From NCBI RefSeq assembly GCF_901686465.1, contig NZ_LR594487.1, positions 528,824-592,823 of the forward strand: a stretch of DNA of 64,000 nt, given 5' to 3'. Position 1 is the first letter of the stretch. Every line of letters begins with the position of its first letter. The notes under the pieces are model-generated. The model was given only the letters and a program-made list of their open reading frames with translations. It did no database searches and was not told the origin of the DNA. Positions 26,727-35,460 of this stretch are shown one piece after another. The translations under genes and the position numbers were made by a program. The stretch is from Halorubrum sp. DM2. Lineage in GTDB: Archaea; Halobacteriota; Halobacteria; Halobacteriales; Haloferacaceae.

Positions 26727-27244
26727 TCGTCGTCACCCTCCTCTTCGTCGGCCATCTCCTCGCGGATCTCCTCGACGTTGACCCCGATGGTCCCCTCCGA
26801 GCGACCCGTGGACTTGGTGCGCTGGCCGCGAACCTTCTGTCCGCGCTTGTGACGCACGCCCTTGTACGATTCGATGATCTTCATCCGGTTGATGTCGTGG
26901 CGGCGCTTCTCGTTGACGTCGGTGCCGACGAGGTGCGTCGTCTCTCCGGTGAAGAAGTCGTTCTGTCTGTTCGTCATCCACGACGGGACGTGGTCTTCGA
27001 GGTTCTCGGCGATGTCGACCACCGCGTCGATGTCATCCTCATCGAGGAGCCCGAACGTGGCGTTTCGGTCCACGTCGGCCTTCTCGGCGACCAGCCGCGC
27101 CGTGCGCGTGCCGATGCCGTCGAGTTCGGACAGGCTTCGCTCGACCGTCTTCGTCCCGTCGAGGTCCGCGCCCCCGATCCGAACGAAGTACTGGAGGTCT
27201 TCCTCCTCCTCCGGCGAGTCGTCCTGTGATTCTTCCGTGCTCAT
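26723..27244 (-). CDS. rpsM: Ribosomal protein uS13
   Basis: A 173-residue 30S protein: FVRIGGADLDGTKTVERSLSELDGIGTRTARLVAE (helix-two-turns-helix), NRMKIIESYKGVRHKRGQKVRGQRTKSTGRS. The acidic N-terminal 18 residues and the C-terminal tail are haloarchaeal features. It is the first gene of the ribosomal/polymerase cluster, preceded 56 bases upstream by tRNA-Ser. The ATG at 27244 gives the conserved start. Confidence 0.97.
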   Translation of the reverse strand: MSTEESQDDSPEEEEDLQYFVRIGGADLDGTKTVERSLSELDGIGTRTARLVAEKADVDRNATFGLLDEDDIDAVVDIAENLEDHVPSWMTNRQNDFFTGETTHLVGTDVNEKRRHDINRMKIIESYKGVRHKRGQKVRGQRTKSTGRSEGTIGVNVEEIREEMADEEEGDDE

Positions 27245-27300
27245 GTGTTGGTTGTGGTGAGTCCTACCGGCGCGAATCCGGCGGTACTCGTCCGTTCGAG

Positions 27301-27386
27301 CGTTGCGGCGGGGATTCGAACCCCGGAGGCAGTGACGCCACAGAGTTAGCAACCCTGCGCCTTGGGCCAAGCTTGGCTACCGCAAC
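27301..27386 (-). tRNA. tRNA-Ser (anticodon GCT)
   Basis: An 86-base class II tRNA on the minus strand. Its acceptor stem is GTTGCGG/CCGCAAC with discriminator G, and the anticodon stem CAGGG/CTCTG holds loop TTGCTAA (anticodon GCT). A long variable arm and the GGTTCGAATCC T-arm follow. Discriminator G fits serine. It lies just upstream of rpsM in the same direction and may be part of the same transcript. Confidence 0.95.
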
Positions 27387-27620
27387 CCGCGTTGTAACAT
27401 CGCCCTCTCGGACTCGGGGCCCGACGCCCCTACAGTTCGTGCGTTCGTTACCTCCCGCTTTCGGTACTTAAACATCACGAATCGGTCGGGTCGCTGTGGG
27501 CGATTCGCACGGTCGCCGCCACCCAGTGCCGCCGGGGTTTCGGTTTCGCGAGGCCCGTTCGGTTCCCGGCGGATCGGTCGGTCCCGTGAAAGCCGTGTCA
27601 CCCGGTTCCGTGAGGCGTAC

Positions 27621-27627
27621 TGTTTAG
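27621..27627 (+). promoter_or_regulatory. TATA-like box of the 27.65-kb alcohol dehydrogenase
   Basis: TGTTTAG lies 25-31 bases before the start codon at 27652 and is the only AT-rich word nearby. The assignment is by position. Confidence 0.35.
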
Positions 27628-27651
27628 TGGGTTCCGCGGGAGGGTCCGAAC

Positions 27652-28692
27652 ATGAAGGCCGTTCAGTTCGGCGACCACGGCGACCGCGACGTGATCGAGT
27701 ACGGCGATTTCCCCGACCCCGAACCCGACCGCGGCGAGGTGGTGATCGACGTCAAGGCCGGCGCGCTGAACCACCTCGACATCTGGACGCGACGCGGGAT
27801 GCCCGGGATCGACCTGGAGATGCCGCACATCCCCGGCAGCGACGCGGCGGGCGTCGTTGACGCCGTCGGCGAGGGCGTGACGCGCTTCGAGCCGGGCGAC
27901 CGCGCCGCGGTGAGCGCCGGCGTCGCCTGCGGGAACTGCGAGTTCTGTCGCAACGGCGAGGAGTCGCTGTGCGTCTCCTTCCACATCATCGGCGAACACG
28001 TCCGCGGCGTCCACGCCGAGAAGGCGGTCGTCCCCGCGGAGAACCTCGTTCCCGTCCCGTCCGGCGTCGACTGGGAGGTCGCCGGCTCCGCGTCGCTCGT
28101 GTTCCAGACCGCGTGGCGCATGCTTCACACGCGCGCCGAGATCGAGGCGGGCGAGAAGGTGCTCGTCTTAGGTGCCTCCGGCGGCGTCGGCCACGCCGCC
28201 GTCCAGATCGCCGACCACGCGGGCTGTGAGGTGTTCGCGACCGCCTCGACCGAGGAGAAGCTCTCCCACGCCGAGGACTGCGGCGCGGACCACGTCATCG
28301 ACTACGAGACCAACGACTTCGCCGACGAGATCGGCGAACGCACCGGCAAGCGCGGCGTCGACGTCGTCGTCGACCACATCGGCGAGGCCACTTACCCGGA
28401 CTCGCTGAAGTCGATGGCGAAGGGCGGCCGCCTCGTCACCTGCGGCGCGACGACCGGCGGGAACCCCGGAGCCGGACTCAACCGCATCTTCTGGAACCAG
28501 CTGTCGGTGCTCGGCTCGACGATGGCGACGCCCGGCGAGGTCGACGACGTCTTGGAGCTCGTCTGGGACGGCACCTTCGAACCCCGCGTCCGCGAGGTCC
28601 TCCCGATGAGCGAGGCTTCGCGCGCACACGAGATGATCGAAAACCGTGAGGGCTTTGGCAAAGTGGTGGTTAAACCGGACAGTGAGTTCTGA
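27652..28692 (+). CDS. Zinc-containing alcohol dehydrogenase/quinone oxidoreductase (MDR superfamily)
   Basis: A 346-residue medium-chain dehydrogenase. The catalytic domain starts MKAVQFGDHGDRDV and holds GALNHLDIWTRRG and IPGSDAAGVV. The structural zinc lobe is complete (CGNCEFCRNGEESLC). The cofactor domain has GASGGVGHAAVQIADHAGCEV at about 170-190, an NAD(P)-binding glycine pattern. Asn and Asp replace the catalytic zinc ligands found in classical ADHs (NHLD instead of C..DxH), so it is probably closer to quinone oxidoreductases with a residual structural zinc. The gene overlaps by 11 bases with the following membrane protein if that starts at GTG 28682. Confidence 0.85.
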   Translation: MKAVQFGDHGDRDVIEYGDFPDPEPDRGEVVIDVKAGALNHLDIWTRRGMPGIDLEMPHIPGSDAAGVVDAVGEGVTRFEPGDRAAVSAGVACGNCEFCRNGEESLCVSFHIIGEHVRGVHAEKAVVPAENLVPVPSGVDWEVAGSASLVFQTAWRMLHTRAEIEAGEKVLVLGASGGVGHAAVQIADHAGCEVFATASTEEKLSHAEDCGADHVIDYETNDFADEIGERTGKRGVDVVVDHIGEATYPDSLKSMAKGGRLVTCGATTGGNPGAGLNRIFWNQLSVLGSTMATPGEVDDVLELVWDGTFEPRVREVLPMSEASRAHEMIENREGFGKVVVKPDSEF

Positions 28693-29116
28693 GACCGACG
28701 GCGACGGAAACGAGACCGCCGACGCCCCGGACGAGACCGCCGACGGTACCACCGACGGCGGCTACGTTCACGTCCCCGGAGCCGACGGCGACGGCGGGAC
28801 GGACGATCCCGCGGCCGACCGCGACGGCAAGGGGGACGACGCGGGCGACCGCGGCGACGCTCCGCGGGACCGGACGGAACCCGCCGCCGACCCGACGGCC
28901 GACGGCTTCGGCCGCAAGGGGTGGGCGCTGACGGCCGTGCTGTTCACCTGCGTGCTGGTCATCCCGGGGATCATCTACATCTACCCGTACGCCGCGGGCG
29001 CGTTCGGGTTCACCTTCTTCGCGACGTACCTCGCCTTACCGCTCGTCCCCGCGCTCCTCCTCGGCCTCGTCGCGGTCTGGTCGATGACGGCCGCGACCGC
29101 GGACGGCGAGGCCTGA
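28682..29116 (+). CDS. Membrane protein with acidic N-terminal half and two helices
   Basis: From GTG 28682 ([10 protein letters not shown]...) the protein has 144 residues. Residues 1-75 are almost entirely Asp, Gly, Thr and Ala; residues 77-102 and 107-135 are two hydrophobic helices ([20 protein letters not shown] and [19 protein letters not shown]). The GTG start is favoured over codons inside the dehydrogenase gene because it leaves only an 11-base overlap. The family is commonly seen in haloarchaea as a hypothetical membrane protein. The function is unknown. Confidence 0.65.
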   Translation: MSSETDGDGNETADAPDETADGTTDGGYVHVPGADGDGGTDDPAADRDGKGDDAGDRGDAPRDRTEPAADPTADGFGRKGWALTAVLFTCVLVIPGIIYIYPYAAGAFGFTFFATYLALPLVPALLLGLVAVWSMTAATADGEA

Positions 29117-29129
29117 GGGGTCGCCGCGT

Positions 29130-29187
29130 CCGCTCACCGGTCGGTTCCGCTCACCGGTCGGTCCCGCTCACCGGTCGGTTCCGCTCG
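29130..29187. repeat. Three tandem 17-bp repeats before cytidylate kinase
   Basis: The unit CCGCTCACCGGTCGGTT occurs at 29130-29146, 29147-29163 (last base C) and 29164-29180, with a partial fourth. Each unit contains the palindrome ACCGGT. It lies in the 116-base spacer between the membrane protein and cmk, ending about 45 bases before the cmk start. Confidence 0.8.
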
Positions 29188-29232
29188 GCGGCGAACGACA
29201 ACCGTTTTGAACGACACCCGCGGAGTGGAGCT

Positions 29233-29811
29233 ATGTTGATCACCGTCTCCGGCCCGCCAGGGAGCGGGAAGAGCACCAACGCCGTCCAGCTCGCGGACGC
29301 GCTCGGTCTCGGACACGTCTCCGGCGGCGACATCTTCCGCGAGATGGCGGCCGAACGCGACATGACGCCCGTCGAGTTCAACGAGTTCGCCGAGGAGGAC
29401 CCGCAGATCGACCGCGACCTCGACCGCCGGCTCCGCGATATCGCCGTCGAGCGCGACGACGTCGTCCTCGAATCCCGGCTCGCCGGCTGGCTCGCGGCCG
29501 ACCACGCGGACTTCCGGTTCTGGTTCGACGCGCCGCTGTCGGTCCGCGCGGAGCGGATCGCCGAGCGCGAGGCGAAGCCGGTCGACCGCGCCCGAACCGA
29601 GACGGAGCGCCGGGAGACCTCCGAGCGCAAGCGGTATCAGGAATACTACAACATCGACATCGAGGATCTCTCGATCTACGACGCCGCGTACAACACCGCC
29701 CGGTGGGGGCCCGAGCGCTTCCTCGACGTCCTCGTCGCGACGGTCGAGGCGTACGACCGCGCAACCGACGAGGGGAAGGCACCCGTCGAGGGCGTCGTGT
29801 ACGACTTCTGA
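29233..29811 (+). CDS. cmk: Cytidylate kinase, archaeal type
   Basis: A 192-residue P-loop nucleotide kinase: [21 protein letters not shown] (P-loop at residues 7-15), [29 protein letters not shown] and [26 protein letters not shown]. It phosphorylates CMP (and dCMP) in the cytoplasm. It lies 21 bases upstream of cbf5, an arrangement common in haloarchaea. The ATG at 29233 gives the exact family start. Confidence 0.95.
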   Translation: MLITVSGPPGSGKSTNAVQLADALGLGHVSGGDIFREMAAERDMTPVEFNEFAEEDPQIDRDLDRRLRDIAVERDDVVLESRLAGWLAADHADFRFWFDAPLSVRAERIAEREAKPVDRARTETERRETSERKRYQEYYNIDIEDLSIYDAAYNTARWGPERFLDVLVATVEAYDRATDEGKAPVEGVVYDF

Positions 29812-29832
29812 GTTCCCCCGCTCCGTCCGAGC

Positions 29833-30900
29833 ATGACAGACTCACCCGACGACGCCGACCGCGACGCTCCCGGCAACGGCTCCGCCGACGCCCGCGCAGA
29901 CGGTGGCGACTCCGCGGCCGGCGACGACCCGCTCAGGGCCCCGCCCGGCGAGCGCTCGGTGCCGGAACTGCTCCGGTTCGGCGTCGTCAACCTCCACAAG
30001 CCCGCCGGTCCCTCCTCGCATCAGGTGTCCGCGTGGGTGCGGGACGCGATCGACGAGACGCTCGCGGCGCTCGATCCCGAGGGGCCTCCCACGGGCGGCG
30101 TCGCGCACTCCGGGACGCTCGATCCGAAGGTCACCGGCTGTCTCCCCACCCTGACCGGGGACGCGACGCGCATGGCGCAGGTGTTCCTCGAAGGGGCCAA
30201 GGAGTACGTCGCGGTGCTGGAGCTCCACGCGTCGCCCCCGAGCGACTTCCGCGAGGTGGTCGCGGAGTTCGAGAGCGAAATCTACCAGAAGCCGCCGCGG
30301 AAGAGCGCCGTGAGCCGTCGGCTGCGCACGCGGACGGTCCACGACCTCGACGTGCTGGAAGCCGCCGACCGGAAGGCCCTCCTCCGGATCCGGTGTGAGT
30401 CGGGGACGTACGTCCGGAAGCTGTGCCACGACGTCGGGCTCGCGACCGGCGTCGGCGCGCACATGGGCCACCTCCGACGGACCGCCACCGACCCGTTCGA
30501 CGACCGCGACCTGCGGACGCTCCAAGACCTCGTCGACGCGCTCGCGTGGGCCGAAGACGGCGACGACGCGCTCCTCCGCGAGGTGGTCCGCCCCGCCGAG
30601 GACGCCCTGACGCACCTCCCCGCGGTAACGGTCGCGCGGTCGGCCGCGCGCAACGTCGCGACCGGCGCGCCCGTGTACGCCCCCGGCGTGATCGACGTCG
30701 ACGACGCGGCGGTCCCCCGAGTTCGAGACGACGAGGCGACTGACGACGCCGACGCTGACGACGAGGCGACCGACGATGCCGACCCGCCGCTCGTCGCATG
30801 TTTCACGCCCGACGGCGTCGCGGTCTGTCTCGGGCGGGTCGTCGGCGACCCCGACGCCGAGTCCGGCGTGGTCGTCTCGCTGGAGCGCGTCCTTTTATAA
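29833..30900 (+). CDS. Cbf5/TruB-type tRNA/rRNA pseudouridine synthase with PUA domain
   Basis: A 355-residue protein. An Asp/Gly-rich N-terminal extension of about 40 residues is followed by the TruB core (NLHKPAGPSSHQVSAWVRD, then HSGTLDPKVTGCLPTLTGDATRM with the catalytic Asp in TLDP). YQKPPRKSAVSRRLRTRTVHDL, ESGTYVRKLCHDVG and a C-terminal PUA domain follow. The PUA domain carries an acidic insert in which DDEATDDAD occurs twice (about residues 298-315). The archaeal protein works with L7Ae, Nop10 and Gar1 as a guide-RNA enzyme and alone on tRNA position 55. Confidence 0.95.
   Translation: MTDSPDDADRDAPGNGSADARADGGDSAAGDDPLRAPPGERSVPELLRFGVVNLHKPAGPSSHQVSAWVRDAIDETLAALDPEGPPTGGVAHSGTLDPKVTGCLPTLTGDATRMAQVFLEGAKEYVAVLELHASPPSDFREVVAEFESEIYQKPPRKSAVSRRLRTRTVHDLDVLEAADRKALLRIRCESGTYVRKLCHDVGLATGVGAHMGHLRRTATDPFDDRDLRTLQDLVDALAWAEDGDDALLREVVRPAEDALTHLPAVTVARSAARNVATGAPVYAPGVIDVDDAAVPRVRDDEATDDADADDEATDDADPPLVACFTPDGVAVCLGRVVGDPDAESGVVVSLERVLL
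30893..30900 (+). promoter_or_regulatory. TATA-like box overlapping the cbf5 stop codon
   Basis: TTTTATAA includes the cbf5 stop TAA (30898-30900) and lies 23-30 bases before the ATG at 30923, suggesting an independent leaderless transcript for the next gene. Confidence 0.5.
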
Positions 30901-30922
30901 TCGACCGCTCGCCGTCCCGCGT

Positions 30923-32128
30923 ATGGACACCGATGGCGACGACGACGCGAGTACGGATTCCGGCGGGACGAACCGACGCGCGCTCGGCACCGCGAGCGCC
31001 GCCCCCGGCGAGTTCGACCGGGGCTGGTTCACCGTCGCGGAGCTGCCGACCGGCGCGTCCGAGCGGCTCCCGGTCGCGGTCGCGAACGGAGCGGCCGACG
31101 GGCCGACGCTGTGGCTCACCGGCGGCGTTCACGGCGACGAGGCGACCGGCGTCGCGGTCGTACAGGATGCGGTCGCGGCGCTCGACGGCGACTGCCTCGC
31201 GGACCTCGCCGGCGCGGTCGTCGCGGTCCCCGTGGTCTCCCCGGCGGGGCTGCGCCGGAACGCGCGCGAGACGTACTACGCCGACGAGGACCCGAACCGC
31301 CACTTCCCGGACGCCGACACGGAGTCCGCCCGCCCGCCGAAGCTCCAGGAGCGGATCGACGCCCGGCTGTACGCCGCGATCACGGGCGAAACGGTCGAGA
31401 CGGACTCGCTGACCGTCGACCGGATCCCCGGCGAGGGGGTCGCGGCCGACGCGCTGATCGACTGTCACACCGCGGGCGTCGACAGCGACCCCTTCGTCAT
31501 CCGCGACCGCCTGCTGTACGGCGACCGGCGGAGCGAGGACGAGGCGACCGCGCTGTCGGACGAACTCGGCCGGCTGGTAGACGCGTTCGGACTTCCGCCG
31601 GTCCGGGAGTACCCCGCCGCCGAGTACGTCGAGGAGAGCCTCCAGCGGTCCACCGCCGGCGCGGTGCTCAACGAGGCCGGGATCCCGGCGTTCACCGCGG
31701 AGCTGGGCGCGCACAGCGTCGTCGACGACCGGCTCCTCAACGCGGGCGTCGCCGGCGTGTTCGGCGTCGCGGTCGAACTGGGCCTCCTCGCCGCCGAAGA
31801 CCGTCCCGACTCGGTCTACGAGCCCGGCGTCGGGGTCGATCCGGCTCCGGTCGGGTTCCCCGTGCGGCGCTTCCGCGGTCCGACGACGGACGTCTCGGGA
31901 GTCGTCCGTCACCGCGTCGCCGCCGGCGACGCGTTCGAGGCGGGCGACGTCCTCGCCGACGTGGTCGCCGCGACCGGGGCGGAGCGCGGCGAGGTGACGG
32001 CCGACCGCGACGGGTACGTCCTCGGTCGGACGGAGGGAGTGGCGGCCTACGAGGGCGACCCGATCGGGAGCCTCGCGGTGCGAGACGACGGCGAACTCGT
32101 GGTCCCGCGCGAGGCCGGCGAGAACTGA
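30923..32128 (+). CDS. Succinylglutamate desuccinylase/aspartoacylase-family zinc hydrolase
   Basis: A 401-residue M14-like protein. Zinc ligands are visible in GGVHGDEATG (H and E) and ALIDCHTAGVDSD (second His). NARETYYADEDPNRHFPD supplies the substrate-binding Arg/Asn block, and TAELGAH holds the catalytic Glu. The C-terminal 90 residues form a beta domain (GVVRHRVAAGDAFEAGDVLADV). The family removes acyl groups from amino acids, but the exact substrate is unknown. The ATG at 30923 is preferred because a TATA box precedes it at the leaderless distance. Confidence 0.85.
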   Translation: MDTDGDDDASTDSGGTNRRALGTASAAPGEFDRGWFTVAELPTGASERLPVAVANGAADGPTLWLTGGVHGDEATGVAVVQDAVAALDGDCLADLAGAVVAVPVVSPAGLRRNARETYYADEDPNRHFPDADTESARPPKLQERIDARLYAAITGETVETDSLTVDRIPGEGVAADALIDCHTAGVDSDPFVIRDRLLYGDRRSEDEATALSDELGRLVDAFGLPPVREYPAAEYVEESLQRSTAGAVLNEAGIPAFTAELGAHSVVDDRLLNAGVAGVFGVAVELGLLAAEDRPDSVYEPGVGVDPAPVGFPVRRFRGPTTDVSGVVRHRVAAGDAFEAGDVLADVVAATGAERGEVTADRDGYVLGRTEGVAAYEGDPIGSLAVRDDGELVVPREAGEN

Positions 32129-32138
32129 AGCGAAGTCC

Positions 32139-32145
32139 TTAATTA
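32139..32145 (+). promoter_or_regulatory. TATA-like box of tRNA-Pro
   Basis: TTAATTA lies 30-36 bases before the mature tRNA start in an otherwise GC-rich spacer. Confidence 0.5.
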
Positions 32146-32174
32146 CCGGTCGGTCGTTTCTCAGCGTGTAGTCA

Positions 32175-32245
32175 GGGACCGTGGGGTAGTGGTATCCTAT
32201 GCGGATGGGGTCCGTATGACCTGAGTTCGACTCTCAGCGGTCCCA
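32175..32245 (+). tRNA. tRNA-Pro (anticodon GGG)
   Basis: A 71-base gene with acceptor stem GGGACCG/CGGTCCC and discriminator A. The anticodon stem TGCGG/CCGTA encloses ATGGGGT (anticodon GGG), and the T-arm contains GTTCGACTC. It is directly followed by a decayed tyrosine recombinase gene and AT-richer DNA, so it is the probable attachment site of an integrated element. Confidence 0.95.
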
Positions 32246-32307
32246 TACGAAATTTCACACGAACCGTCCGAAACCGGCCAGTTTAGCCGCTATTACGGGG
32301 GTTCAGC

Positions 32308-32783
32308 ATGACGGGGACCTGCCCGGTTCACCCGTCAGTCACGCTCGTCGAGGACCACGTCGACCTCGACGACGGCGTGATCGCGCTTCCGGCCGGGCTC
32401 CAGAAAGACTACCCGACCAACCGGTCACCGAGCTACACCGAGATCGGGCTCGCCGACGAGACCGTGCGGACGCTCCGGATGTACCTCGGCGGGCGGTGGA
32501 AGGAGTCGCCGGCGCTGTGGCCCTCGCGACAAGCGGAACGGATGTCGACCGAGTCGGTGCGAAACGTGGTTCGAGCGGCCGCAGTCGCCGCGGATGTGCG
32601 TCCGATGACGCTCACCGGGCATGGCGAGCCGGAGGACGTGACGCCGCACACGCTGTAGCACAGCGTCGCGTATCGGATGCTCAACGTCGAGGAGGGGAAT
32701 AGTTCTACGACGTGCGGAACCGGCTCAGACACGCGAGCATCCAGACGACAGAACGCGTTTACGACCACATCGACCGAGTCTGA
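32308..32783 (+). pseudogene. Tyrosine recombinase (integrase), C-terminal remnant, copy 1, broken
   Basis: The frame opens at ATG 32308 with a piece of the central integrase domain (YPTNRSPSYTEIGLADETVRTL). It reads VTPHTL, then TAG at 32656-32658 exactly where the catalytic Arg of HTLRHS should be. It resumes as HSVAYRMLNVEEGN and then suffers a frameshift near 32700 before DVRNRLRHASIQTTERVYDHIDRV with the nucleophilic Tyr. The N-terminal domain and the first catalytic Arg are missing. A second copy of the last 44 codons lies at 35022. It sits 62 bases after tRNA-Pro, the typical place of an element's integrase. Confidence 0.85.
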
Positions 32784-33198
32784 CTGAGGCCTGTTTCGCA
32801 GCCTCCACACTTTCGAAATTTCAATTTCGATTGCTCTGTTGAATCCGCAGAAGGCGTCGAGATTGGGGACAGAGGAAGAGCGTTCACATGGTCTGATAGC
32901 AGAATTCTCGATTCCCGGGTTCGGCCGATGAACCAAGACTTGGGTCCAAATGTACGAATCGCCTGCGAAACTGCCGTTGTCATTGAGTCACGTCACCGGT
33001 GAAAGCACCGCAATCCCCTCGCAGTCACCGGATTCAGTAAAGCAGTATTTGACCACAATCAGTTATTTAAAGCTGTTGAACAAAATATATCAGGCAGTAT
33101 GAGAGTACAAGCTTCCATAATAATTGGCTCCGCACATCGATGACAGCACCGTATATACATCAATAAGATTTGATAATTCCGAGAAGACGTTCAGTGGC
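32784..33198. other. No gene seen; AT-richer spacer with a possible IS terminus
   Basis: The base composition drops sharply compared with the chromosome. A segment at about 32829-32851 (CTCTGTTGAATCCGCAGAA) resembles haloarchaeal IS ends, and a similar word (TTGTTGAATCCACGGAA) occurs at about 34597. AT-rich promoter-like words occur at 33060-33090 and 33155-33178. No convincing protein frame was recognised. Confidence 0.3.
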
Positions 33199-33363
33199 AT
33201 GATAGACAACCCAATCACCCCTCAGCCGAATGACCCCAACAAACGAGTGTGTAGCGACGACAGCCGATTGCTGGGCCGGATCGTCAACCCAACCAAGACA
33301 GGCTTTGCGGGCGGAACAGTCGATTCCGCCGAAGTTACTGAACTTACGGTGGGGAAACAGTGA
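33199..33363 (+). CDS. Small hypothetical protein, coupled to the following membrane protein
   Basis: A 54-residue frame from ATG 33199 (MIDNPITPQPNDPNKRV...TELTVGKQ). Its TGA overlaps the GTG start of the next gene by four bases (GTGA), the pattern of translational coupling. An AT-rich word (ATTTGATAATT) lies about 25 bases before the ATG. Apart from the overlap there is no independent support. The sequence is unrecognised, and an open frame extends to a TTG at 33124. It lies within the tRNA-Pro island. Confidence 0.4.
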   Translation: MIDNPITPQPNDPNKRVCSDDSRLLGRIVNPTKTGFAGGTVDSAEVTELTVGKQ

Positions 33364-34376
33364 ACGTCGTCAGCAAAATCAAGGGCCTCCGCGACTGGTT
33401 TCCAGTTCCGCAAAAGAGCGGTCGGCTGAACATAGTACGATGGGTCCTGCTGGAGGGTAATTGGATCGCGGTTACCTCTGCGCTGTTGTCGTTCGTGTTC
33501 GCGACGCTGATGCTCGTCGGAACTCTCTGGACCTTCGAGATGCAGGTGCTGCTCACAGAGACGCCTGCAGTCCAGACGATCCTGAATACACTGTTGAGCG
33601 GAATCATCCTGCTTGTATCTATCGTCGTGTCGATCAACTCAATCGTCCTGTCCCACGACATTAGCTCCATCGACACACAGGAAAATCGCATCAAGGGAGC
33701 CATCGAGTTCAGACGCGATATCGGCAATATGACGGAAGCGGGCGAAAGTCCATCGGACCCGGCGTCCTTCCTCAACCTAATGGCGACAGTCATCCACGAC
33801 CGCGTAACCGCCCTTGAAGAGGTCGCCGAGGAAAGCGAAGGAGAGGTCGCTCAGGATATTCAGGGGTACGTTGACGATATCTCCGAGACGGTTGAGTTGA
33901 TCGGCGGTCAGAATAAAGACACCACCGGTGCGGAGTTTGGCGTCCTGTGGCTCGGACTGGGGGTAGACTACGGCGAATACTTGGACCGCTCGCGGACGTT
34001 GCGGGGCACCTATGATAGTAAGATGTCCGATACATTCAACGAGCGGGTTGATGATCTCGTCCAGGCATTCCAGATGTTCGCCATCGGCAAAGAGTACTTC
34101 AAAACCCTTTATTACACTAGGGAGGTGGCTCATTTGTCTCGGACACTCCTTATTGTCGCGCTGCCGTCGATTCTGGTCACTGCGTCGGCCATCCTTGCGA
34201 TCAATGGGGGGGTCCTACCCGAGGTATGGGTGTTTGGTCTCTCACCGCTGTTGAGTTTTGTTGCGACGGTGTTCACGATTGCGCTGGCTCCATTCCTCGT
34301 GTTGACTGCGTATATGCTCCGACTCGCAACGGTTGCCCAGAAGACTGCCGTCGCAGGGCCTTTTTCCCTACAGTGA
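33360..34376 (+). CDS. Multi-pass membrane protein, function unknown
   Basis: A 338-residue protein starting at GTG. Four hydrophobic segments: about residues 33-57 (WIAVTSALLSFVFATLMLVG), 76-98 (LLSGIILLVSIVVSINSIVL), 260-283 and 290-318. Between helices two and three lies a soluble acidic/helical region of about 150 residues that includes SHDISSIDTQENRIKGAIEFRRDI. I recall similar proteins being widespread in haloarchaea as 'hypothetical membrane protein'. It is intact inside an otherwise decayed island, with codon use less GC-biased than the core genes, indicating acquisition. No known defence or transport motif is present. Confidence 0.65.
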   Translation: MNVVSKIKGLRDWFPVPQKSGRLNIVRWVLLEGNWIAVTSALLSFVFATLMLVGTLWTFEMQVLLTETPAVQTILNTLLSGIILLVSIVVSINSIVLSHDISSIDTQENRIKGAIEFRRDIGNMTEAGESPSDPASFLNLMATVIHDRVTALEEVAEESEGEVAQDIQGYVDDISETVELIGGQNKDTTGAEFGVLWLGLGVDYGEYLDRSRTLRGTYDSKMSDTFNERVDDLVQAFQMFAIGKEYFKTLYYTREVAHLSRTLLIVALPSILVTASAILAINGGVLPEVWVFGLSPLLSFVATVFTIALAPFLVLTAYMLRLATVAQKTAVAGPFSLQ

Positions 34377-34622
34377 TTCCTGTGACCACACTCTTAGCCG
34401 TGTTATCGTCGGCTATGTCTCCCGGAGGTCTGTATGGTCTCCATGACGGTCCACAGAGGGATGGCTTCGCTGTGGGCAGTACCCCCTGTGGCTCCGAGAC
34501 GGAATTCGCTTAGATAGCCTAGCAGATTGCGGTCCAGTTCGAGTTACGGGTCAACCCCGCTGGATAAAGGCATTCAAATCCAGTACGGTGGTGCCTTGTT
34601 GAATCCACGGAATGCGGAGCGA
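34377..34622. other. No gene seen; junction DNA beside an IS remnant
   Basis: About 245 bases of moderate GC without a recognisable frame or RNA gene. The right part (about 34590-34622) resembles the end of the adjacent IS5-type remnant. Confidence 0.3.
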
Positions 34623-35012
34623 TCACCCCTTGGTAGCCTGTTCGAGGTTATAGACGGTAGCGGTCAGCACGAGTTCACGGAACTCGCGGTACCAAGCGCA
34701 AGGGTGGACAGCGGGGCCGAACCGACGCTTGATGACCGAAAAGGCGGTCTCGGCCATCCGGCGATGGCCGTATAATTTGCTGTCCAACCGCGCGTTGTGT
34801 GCGTGATCGTAAAGCAGCGAACAGCCGATGACGCAGCAAGGGCCGGACGCCCTCTGAATTGAGGGCGTCTCGGAGGGATTGGTCGTCATAGCCTCTGTCA
34901 CCGGCTATACTTTCGATTTTCTCGGCGTTTCGCAAGACGACTTGACGGCCAGTTTGCGTGTCGTGAGGCTAGTGTGCCGAACAGTGGGTGTCGAGGACGG
35001 CACACGAGTCGG
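34623..35012 (-). pseudogene. IS5-family (ISH-type) transposase fragment with frameshift and stop
   Basis: Read on the minus strand it starts inside the core: AVLDTHCSAH, then a TAG in place of the usual Trp, then PHDTQTGRQVVLRNAEKIES, IAGDRGYDDQSLRDALNSEG and VRPLLRHRLFA. One base is then lost or gained and the other frame continues YDHAHNARLDSKLYGHRRMAETAFSVIKRRFG to the normal C-terminus YNLEQATKG. The N-terminal half is missing. The fragment ends directly beside the second integrase copy, suggesting that a deletion joined them. Confidence 0.8.
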
Positions 35013-35021
35013 TAGACGCCA

Positions 35022-35153
35022 CACACGCTACGGCACAGCGTCGCGTATCGGATGTTGAACGTCGAGGAGGGGAACTATGACGTGCGGAACCGGCTCAGAC
35101 ACGCGAGCATCCAGACGACCGAACGCGTTTACGACCACATCGACCGGGTGTAG
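35022..35153 (+). pseudogene. Tyrosine recombinase C-terminal fragment, copy 2
   Basis: Forty-four codons including the stop: HTLRHSVAYRMLNVEEGN, then YDVRNRLRHAS and TERVYDHIDRV. It keeps the catalytic Arg, His and Tyr of the C-terminal motif but nothing upstream. It is about 90 percent identical at DNA level to the end of copy 1 (by eye). Copy 1 and copy 2 are direct repeats 2.4 kb apart and bracket the membrane protein and IS5 remnant. Confidence 0.8.
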
Positions 35154-35460
35154 CAGCTCCACCCGAGATCACTATTCGAAATCTCTCGATCTGTCGGATT
35201 TCCCGTTTCTGTGATCAACCGGTACAGAATTTCTCGCCGCGACTCTCAGACTGACCCACGCCCGCGCGTATATAAGGTAAGGGAGGGGGAGTGGAAGATC
35301 GGGGCGTATCTAGCGATCGACGGCCGTCTCGTTTTGCCCCATCGAGCGGAACGTCCGCCTCTTAGAATTCACTGGCTCTGCCGAAATCCTCAGCAGTTGA
35401 TAGTTTCACGTCTTCAATCGCTCAATACAGGGAACTCACGAATCGCTCAGTATACGCTTC
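35154..35460. other. No gene recognised; possible IS end
   Basis: About 300 bases between the integrase fragment and a small minus-strand frame. An open frame on the plus strand (35211-35495) has unconvincing composition. The word GGCTCTGCCGAAATCC near 35374 resembles a haloarchaeal IS terminus. Nothing else is supportable. Confidence 0.3.

Noticed and set aside
35241..35258. Possible right attachment site for the tRNA-Pro element (GACTCTCAG followed by a GACCCA-like end)
   Set aside because: Only nine bases match the tRNA 3' part continuously and the rest needs gaps, so chance is as likely.
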